NCBI RefSeq assembly: GCF_023635005.1
Contig: NZ_JAMLJM010000009.1
Coordinates: forward strand, 38,507-102,506
DNA from: Flavobacterium luminosum
GTDB taxonomy: Bacteria; Bacteroidota; Bacteroidia; Flavobacteriales; Flavobacteriaceae
DNA: 64,000 nt
Direction: 5' to 3'
In this document: in pieces, positions 63,028 to 64,000 of the stretch
How positions within the stretch are numbered: the stretch's first letter is position 1
Layout of the letters: each line of letters opens with the position of its first letter
Program-made: the position numbers and the translations under genes
Notes under the pieces: model-generated
What the model saw: the letters and a program-made list of their open reading frames with translations, nothing else
Databases searched by the model: none
Told to the model about the DNA's origin: nothing

Positions 63028-63798
63028 ATGACACAGTTACAAATGATTGACAAAACAAAATATATAGCTCAACAAGACGAAAATGTTTCCGCCGTTTTTA
63101 TGTATGGTTCATTTACCAAAAACGAAGGAGACAAATATTCTGACATCGAATTTTACATCTTCTTGAAAAATAAAGAAAATTTCTCGACAGAAAAATGGGT
63201 AAATCAAATTCATCCTTTGGCTTTATATTTTACAAACGAATATGGAAGTGAAGTTGCTATTTTCGAGAATATGGTCAGAGGAGAATTCCATTTTTTAAAA
63301 ACGGAGGAAATTGAAATTATCAAATCTTGGGACGGAATTGTTGAATTTAGCGATTTTGACCAAATGAACCTAACCGACAAAGATGGACTTTTAAGGAAAA
63401 CGCTTAATCAAATCAAAACGAAATCGCCTGAAAGAATAACAAATGAAAATATTTTGTGGTTAAGCCAATCATTACTGAATGTTGTACTGACAACAAGCAA
63501 CTTGATTAAACGAGAAGAATTTGCTCACGCTCATCACAGTTTATCAAATGTGCAGAAATACTTGCTTTGGCTTATAAGAGCAAGAACAAGCAAAACGCAA
63601 CATTGGGAAAGTCCGACTAAAAGTCTCGAAAAGGACATTGACACGATTTGGTATTCAGCGTATAAAAAAGTAACATCAGATTTAAATCCCAAAAACATCA
63701 TTTTGGCTTTTGAGAACTCATTAAATTTATCGGAAAAACTATTTGATGAACTAAATATTGAACCCAAACTGAAAGAAATCCTACACAAAATAAGATAA
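63028..63798 (+). CDS. Lincosamide nucleotidyltransferase, second copy
   Basis: 256 aa, the same protein as the first copy at every residue. The surrounding cassette DNA, from the GTT at 62874 to the GTT at 63996, repeats that of the first copy at an offset of 1841 bases. This indicates a recent duplication or second insertion of one cassette, which would raise the dose of the resistance gene. The next cassette starts at the window edge with GTTAG. Confidence 0.8.
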   Translation: MTQLQMIDKTKYIAQQDENVSAVFMYGSFTKNEGDKYSDIEFYIFLKNKENFSTEKWVNQIHPLALYFTNEYGSEVAIFENMVRGEFHFLKTEEIEIIKSWDGIVEFSDFDQMNLTDKDGLLRKTLNQIKTKSPERITNENILWLSQSLLNVVLTTSNLIKREEFAHAHHSLSNVQKYLLWLIRARTSKTQHWESPTKSLEKDIDTIWYSAYKKVTSDLNPKNIILAFENSLNLSEKLFDELNIEPKLKEILHKIR

Positions 63799-63807
63799 AA
63801 AAACTAC

Positions 63808-63998
63808 CGCCAACATCGGTTTTGCAAAAGAGCGGGTTAAGTGGTTAATTCAAGGTTTGTGCATTTAATCCGCAAAACCATTTTTTATTTGCTTTTAAAA
63901 TGTAAATTAGCAAATAGAAAAAATGGTTTTGCTTAAGTTAGTTCAAAATTGAAAGTTTAGTCTTTCTAATCCGCTCCTTCGCAAAGCCGCAAAACGTT
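63808..63998 (+). repeat. attC-like site of the second lincosamide cassette
   Basis: The same sequence as the site at 61967-62157, ending with GTT at 63996-63998. The two bases beyond it (AG) match the beginning of the unknown-protein cassette, so that cassette may also be repeated outside the window. Confidence 0.68.
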
Positions 63999-64000
63999 AG

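Noticed and set aside
1..64000. CRISPR arrays, rRNA genes, insertion sequence transposases
   Set aside because: No regularly spaced repeats, rRNA sequence or transposase-like protein was found.

Overview
The window is A+T-rich DNA from a member of the Bacteroidota, most likely a Flavobacterium or close relative. Support comes from the SusC/SusD pair, the RteC regulator, DUF6520 and MauE families, promoter -7 boxes of the TAnnTTTG type, and flavobacterial housekeeping genes (glmM, selO, rhomboid, SIMPL). There is no rRNA, complete tRNA or CRISPR array.

1-20.2 kb, all on the minus strand, is a copper/heavy-metal resistance island. It holds a multicopper oxidase (cut by the window edge), a MerC-GDCCVxC protein, a copper P-type ATPase with its AraC regulator, and a CusCBA-type RND efflux operon with two adaptors. 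It also holds a set of periplasmic metal-binding, haem-binding and DUF3347 proteins, TlpA, YncE and a Cys-rich peptide. The cusA gene is split in two at an A-run. An HhH plus PD-(D/E)xK nuclease-like gene sits inside this block.

20.3-26 kb carries genes typical of Bacteroidota integrative elements: a DnaC-like ATPase, a replication-initiator-like protein, an excisionase-like HTH protein and RteC, next to a large PLP-enzyme/acyltransferase fusion. 26-36.6 kb holds a STAS-like protein, an AraC regulator, MauE, an unknown protein, a small four-cysteine DUF6520 peptide, an S9 peptidase and SusD/SusC. This reads as a peptide export, processing or uptake module.

37.1-49.05 kb is a defence-type region. 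It holds an AAA ATPase plus subtilase pair (the subtilase has an A-run frameshift), HTH proteins, a Pycsar system (cyclase plus PycTM effector) with an overlapping E2-like/SEC-C gene, a sigma-like/unknown/ImmA-IrrE operon, and an AbiE toxin-antitoxin pair. A tRNA 3'-end fragment with its terminator at 49.40-49.46 kb probably marks the right attachment site of the whole island.

49.5-60.9 kb is ordinary chromosome: TetR regulator, a broken thiolase, patatin, SIMPL, rhomboid, LpxL-like acyltransferase, class V aminotransferase, selO, glmM and an ACP phosphodiesterase. 61.0-64.0 kb is an integron-like cassette array. Two apparently identical lincosamide nucleotidyltransferase cassettes flank a cassette of unknown function, each ending in a palindromic attC-like site with AAC/GTT cores.

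The most interesting items are the E2-linked Pycsar operon, the cassette array outside a classical class 1 integron setting, and the two A-run splits in cusA and the subtilase.
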